Assembly (NCBI GenBank): GCA_963693635.1
Contig: CAVOBC010000199.1
Location: 1-8,631, forward strand
Length of the DNA stretch: 8,631 nucleotides
Reading direction: 5' to 3'
Origin: CAVOBC01 sp963693635
GTDB taxonomy: Bacteria; Pseudomonadota; Gammaproteobacteria; Pseudomonadales; Azotimanducaceae
The translations under genes were made by a program, and so were the position numbers. Below are positions 5,238-8,631 of this stretch, one piece after another; position 1 is the stretch's first letter, and every line of letters starts with the position of its first letter. Below the pieces are notes generated by a model, which was given only the letters and a program-made list of their open reading frames with translations, searched no databases and was not told the origin of the DNA.

Positions 5238-7547
5238 ATGCAATTGCTGATTCGCATTCTTGTCGAACAACGTCACGTCCTTCTGGTCCTCGCTGCAATC
5301 GTTGCCCTTGCCGCGGGCTACGGGATCACCCTGACGTCGACGATCACGACCGTTGATTCAATCCTGAGCGAAGGCGATCCGTTTCGGGCCGAAGTCGAGC
5401 GCACCCGCGCAGACTTTCCACCGACAACGCGCGTGCTGTTTGCGTTCCAGACCGACACGGATGTATTCAAGCTGGAAGCGCTGCGCGCGATGGACGAGCT
5501 TGAGTCCCGTTACTTCGAGGTCAGCGGCGCGATCTCCATTGGCTCGTTGATGAGCCGCCGGCTGAACGAGATCGATGCGGAACGTTACGGACGCGACTAC
5601 CTGGTGCCGCTGCTCGAATCGGTGTCCGCGGCGGACCTGGCGGAGATCAGGCGTCTGGCGCTCGGCGACGCTGATATCACGAAGCGACTGCTGTCCCCAA
5701 CCGGCGACATGGCCCTCGCGGTGGTGACTTACACCGCGACCGATGAGCAATCGGCGCGGCTGGGTGTCGCACGATCAGTGTACGCACTGCGTGACTCGCT
5801 TCGCGAGAAATACCCGACCGTCCAGATCTACACACTTGGCAATGTGCTGTTTGAGCTGGATGGCTACAACGCCACGGTTAAAGACCGTACCATGCTATTC
5901 CCGCTCGTCATCTTCATCTCCGTCGGCTTGCTCTGGTTCTGTCTCAAGTCGCTCCCGTACGCGCTGTGTTTGTTCGCGGTGTCGTTTACCGCCATCGCGA
6001 TGGCGGTCGGCAGCTTCGGCTGGCTGGGCGTTGCATTCAATCAGATCTCTGCGCTCGGCCCGCTGGTCGTCCTCGTGATCGCGATGGCGCATGGCATTCA
6101 TATCGTCGCCATCTACGGCCAGGGACTGCACAACAAGCTGGACAAACACGCCGCGATGCGTGAAAGCCTCAGCACCAACCTGCAACCCGTGACGCTCGCG
6201 AGCGTCACCACGGCCATGGGCTTTTTGTGCCTGAACTACTCGTCGTCGCCGGGTATCTACGGGTTTGGCAACATCGTCGCCATCGGCGTCGTGTGGGCCC
6301 ATCTCATGACGCTCGCTGCGTTGCCGGCGCTCATCCTGTGGTTGCCCACCAACAGGGTGCCGCGTCCGCTCGGTGTCAGTGGATTCATCGACAACGTCAG
6401 CAAACTGGTTCGCACCCGGGGCAACCTGCTCTTTTGGGGTGGCACCGCGCTGATTGCCACCACCTTCGCGTTGCTGCCGCTCAACCGGCTCGATTTCAAT
6501 CGCTACAGCATGGTGGACCAGGACTCGGATCTGTATCTGATCATGACGGCACTCGCCGAGAAGATCGGCAACGACCAGAGTCTGGTCTACAGTATCCAGA
6601 GCGGGGATTACTACGGTATCACCGAGCCCGAATTCCTGCAGCAGGTCGACGACTTTTCACGCTGGGTTGAGTCCCAGCCCGAGGCAAGCTTCGTGTCGAG
6701 TTACACCGACCTCCTGCGCAGCCTCAACAAGTCAGAAAACGACGATGATCCGGCGTTCGACAGGCTGCCGGACGACAAGCTGCAGATCATCGACTACTTG
6801 GTCACCTATCAACTCGTGCAGGAAATCGAGCCCAATCTCGAACAGATATTCAACGCCGACTATTCGGCGATTCGGCTCATTATCGGCACGTCGAACCTCT
6901 CGAATGCCGAGTTCATCAGGTTCAACGATCGAATCGACGGCTGGATTGTGGACAACGTAGATCCAAAGTTTGAGGTGCTGCATGGCGACAACAGTATTCT
7001 TTTCGCGCGGCTCGACCGGGCGATCACGGAAGAGTTGCTGAAGGGCTTCTCGCTCAGCTTCCTGCTCATCACGGGCACCTTGATGGTAGGGCTTAAAAGT
7101 GTGAGGTATGGCCTCCTCAGCATCATGCCCAACGTGTTTCCGGCGACGATCGTGTTCGGCTTCTGGGGACTCTTTGTGGGCGAACTCAGCCCCTATATTC
7201 TGATGCTGTTCTCGATCAGCATTGGCCTCGTTGTTGACGATTCCGTGCATATTCTCAGCAAGTACATCACCGCGCGACGCCAGGGTGAGGCACCGGCGGA
7301 TGCGGTGGATTACTCACTAAACAAGGCGGGCTCAGCGATCACGATAACCACCGTGTCGCTCGCCGTCGGCACCTTCGTGCTGGTCTTCTCCAACACGTTT
7401 CACTTTCAGAATGTCGCGCTGTTGCTGACACCCATCATCATCATGGCGTGGCTGCTCGACCTGCTGTTCCTGCCGCCACTCCTTATCAAGTTTGACGAAT
7501 GGCGTGATGGCAAGGCCGATGTGAGTGTGCCGGTAAGCGACGTGTAA
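5238..7547 (+). CDS. RND-superfamily exporter (COG1033/MMPL-like), 12 TM
   Basis: This is a 769-residue inner-membrane protein with the duplicated RND layout. TM1 is about residues 12-30, followed by a periplasmic loop (31-219), TM2-6 (220-369), TM7 (396-415), a second periplasmic loop (416-602) and TM8-12 (603-750). The length fits the shorter COG1033 or hydrophobe-type exporters and not the ~1030-residue AcrB type. TM10 holds the proton-relay-like GLVVDDSVHIL, with D667, D668 and H671. The matching place in TM4 reads IAMAHGIHIV, with H285 and H288 and no acid. Such proteins use the proton gradient to move lipids or other hydrophobic molecules; the cargo here is not readable. ATG at 5238 is preferred because it puts MQLLIRIL right before TM1. 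An in-frame GTG at 5223 would add five residues. Neither start has a good ribosome binding site. No membrane-fusion or outer-membrane partner gene lies beside it. Confidence 0.88.
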   Translation: MQLLIRILVEQRHVLLVLAAIVALAAGYGITLTSTITTVDSILSEGDPFRAEVERTRADFPPTTRVLFAFQTDTDVFKLEALRAMDELESRYFEVSGAISIGSLMSRRLNEIDAERYGRDYLVPLLESVSAADLAEIRRLALGDADITKRLLSPTGDMALAVVTYTATDEQSARLGVARSVYALRDSLREKYPTVQIYTLGNVLFELDGYNATVKDRTMLFPLVIFISVGLLWFCLKSLPYALCLFAVSFTAIAMAVGSFGWLGVAFNQISALGPLVVLVIAMAHGIHIVAIYGQGLHNKLDKHAAMRESLSTNLQPVTLASVTTAMGFLCLNYSSSPGIYGFGNIVAIGVVWAHLMTLAALPALILWLPTNRVPRPLGVSGFIDNVSKLVRTRGNLLFWGGTALIATTFALLPLNRLDFNRYSMVDQDSDLYLIMTALAEKIGNDQSLVYSIQSGDYYGITEPEFLQQVDDFSRWVESQPEASFVSSYTDLLRSLNKSENDDDPAFDRLPDDKLQIIDYLVTYQLVQEIEPNLEQIFNADYSAIRLIIGTSNLSNAEFIRFNDRIDGWIVDNVDPKFEVLHGDNSILFARLDRAITEELLKGFSLSFLLITGTLMVGLKSVRYGLLSIMPNVFPATIVFGFWGLFVGELSPYILMLFSISIGLVVDDSVHILSKYITARRQGEAPADAVDYSLNKAGSAITITTVSLAVGTFVLVFSNTFHFQNVALLLTPIIIMAWLLDLLFLPPLLIKFDEWRDGKADVSVPVSDV

Positions 7548-7570
7548 AGGGGTCGCGAAAACCTGACAAT

Positions 7571-7604
7571 GTGGCCGTAGCGCGTGACTAAAACGCGGCC
7601 TCAC
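7571..7604. terminator. Interrupted inverted repeat between convergent genes
   Basis: GTGGCC (7571-7576) pairs with GGCC-T-CAC (7597-7604), and GCGT (7582-7585) pairs with ACGC (7593-7596). The structure has a five-base bulge on the left side and a loop of GACTAAA. It lies between the stop of the RND gene and the end of the MutS-like gene, where a two-way terminator would be expected. There is no T-tract on either side, so intrinsic termination is doubtful. Confidence 0.25.
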
Positions 7605-8631
7605 ACGTCGTCGGCGTTCGCGTCTAAAGGCTCGGGAACGCCTTCCTCGCGCAACACGCGCATGCCGAGACGCTGGCTCGACACGCCGGATCGCAACACG
7701 TAATCAAAGCGCAGATGCCCCTCGCTCTCGTCGGCCTTAAAGTAACGGCAGTCGATACGGTCGTTGTGGGCCAGTTGCTCGTTCAGTTCGATCAGGTGCG
7801 ACGAGAAGATGAAGAGGCAGTCGGCGCGTGCAGCGAACCGCTCCATGATTGCGCGCGCCGCGTCGAGGGCATCGAGCACGTTGGTGCCCTTGAACGGTTC
7901 GTCCATGATCGATATTACGGAGCCACCGTCGGCGAGCGCTTGGGCAACGGCTTTCACCCGCAGTGCTTCGGCACGGAAATAGCTGATGCCGCCGCGCAGC
8001 TCATCGCTGAGTGAGATGGAACTGAATAGCCAGCGGGCAGGAACGAAATGAAATCGGCGTGCGGGAACACCCATGCCGAGGTGTGCGAGGTAAACGGCCG
8101 TCGCGCAGGCACGCAGGTAGGTGGTCTTGCCCGCCATGTTGGGTCCGGTCAGAAAGAGCATGCGATGGTTCTGGTTGAGGTCCACTGGATTGGCGATAGC
8201 GTCGCTTACAAGGGGGTGAGCGAGTCCTTCTGCGCGTACGCGTAGCGGTCCCTCCTCGATGTCTGGCAGCACAAAGTCGTATTTGCGGGTCACCTCAGCG
8301 AGTGACACCAGCGCGTCGATCTCGTAGACGAGTTGCAGTAGTCGGGCGATCGATTCTTTCTCGAGCAATCGAAAAATCTGATCCAGACGAAGAATCCGAA
8401 ACGTCCAACTGCCGACGTCACCTTCCGGGATGCGGGCGAACAGGGGCGGGCGAGAAGGACGCGCATCTCCTCCAGGCGCGGCGCCAGTTCACCGACGGGC
8501 GCGTCCAGTTCCGTCTGGCTCGCGAAGTTTCGCAACGTGCAGATGAGACCGTACGTCACCTGCATCCCACGAACGATACTGGAATAATGTCGATCCTGCG
8601 TACTCCAGAGTTCGAAGGCTCCGAGGCAAAA
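7601..8631 (-). CDS. MutS-family ATPase, C-terminal part; 5' end off the window, one frameshift
   Basis: This is the ATPase (domain V) end of a MutS-like protein with the helical lever/clamp segment before it. It shows Walker A GPNMAGKTT (8120-8146; classical MutS has GPNMGGKST), an FRAE signature segment after DELRGGISY, Walker B IMDEPF (Asp at 7901-7903, Glu at 7898-7900), an SSH switch histidine and a typical MutS close, YVLRSGVSSQRLGMRVL. The gene is open to the right edge in one frame (GAFELWSTQDRHYSS, then MQVTYGLICTLRNF). After EEMRVLLARP it must change frame at the four-C run (plus-strand G at 8443-8446) to continue as LFARIPEGDVGSW and onward to TGA. One missing C explains the break exactly. 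A TTG at 8366-8368 is only the first possible start after the break. No Smr or tetramer tail follows, so it is neither MutS2 nor, probably, canonical MutS. It is likely one of the short MutS-related proteins of unknown DNA substrate. It is convergent with the RND gene. Confidence 0.82.

Noticed and set aside
5895..7250. Long minus-strand open frames inside the RND gene
   Set aside because: They are antisense to a clearly coding 12-TM protein and give Arg/His/Asp-rich sequences without recognisable features.
1..8631. CRISPR array, tRNA, rRNA, insertion sequence or riboswitch
   Set aside because: I saw no regularly spaced repeats, cloverleaf pattern, terminal inverted repeats with a transposase, or known riboswitch core on either strand.

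Overview
The window is GC-rich (roughly 60 % by eye) and reads like an environmental gammaproteobacterium or a close relative. This is an inference from gene content: a PEP-CTERM (exosortase-sorted) exported protein, a secreted redoxin/cytochrome c/copper-monooxygenase fusion, a COG1033-type RND exporter and a MutS-like ATPase. No rRNA, tRNA, transposase, phage gene or CRISPR array is visible, so the lineage cannot be fixed from the window alone.

Left part (1-3355, all + strand). The window opens inside the 3' end of a PEP-CTERM protein gene. It can be read to its natural stop only by switching frame twice, and a clean rho-independent terminator follows it. After about 180 bases without a gene, a 17-bp palindrome sits just before a small membrane-anchored FxLYD-like protein gene. 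Next come a CHAT-domain (caspase-like) cysteine protease with a TPR-like helical N-terminus, whose start cannot be placed, and an unrecognised 119-residue acidic protein. These three genes are close together, co-oriented and possibly co-transcribed. They are the most likely site of something undescribed.

Middle part (3426-7547). On the minus strand is a 578-residue exported protein with a redoxin-like domain that has lost all its cysteines, a single CxxCH haem site and a peptidylglycine-monooxygenase-like dicopper domain with every copper ligand in place. A short intergenic stretch with a plausible minus-strand promoter separates it from a divergent 12-TM RND-superfamily exporter. The two may share regulation, but no direct functional link is shown.

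Right part (7571-8631). A MutS-family ATPase gene runs in from the right edge on the minus strand, convergent with the RND gene. Its frame is broken once, at a run of four C, where restoring one missing base gives a continuous protein.

Three frame breaks and two non-standard gene starts lie in the left and right parts, while the two long middle genes are clean. Part of this may be base-level sequence error and not gene decay, and that should be settled before building on the left-hand genes.
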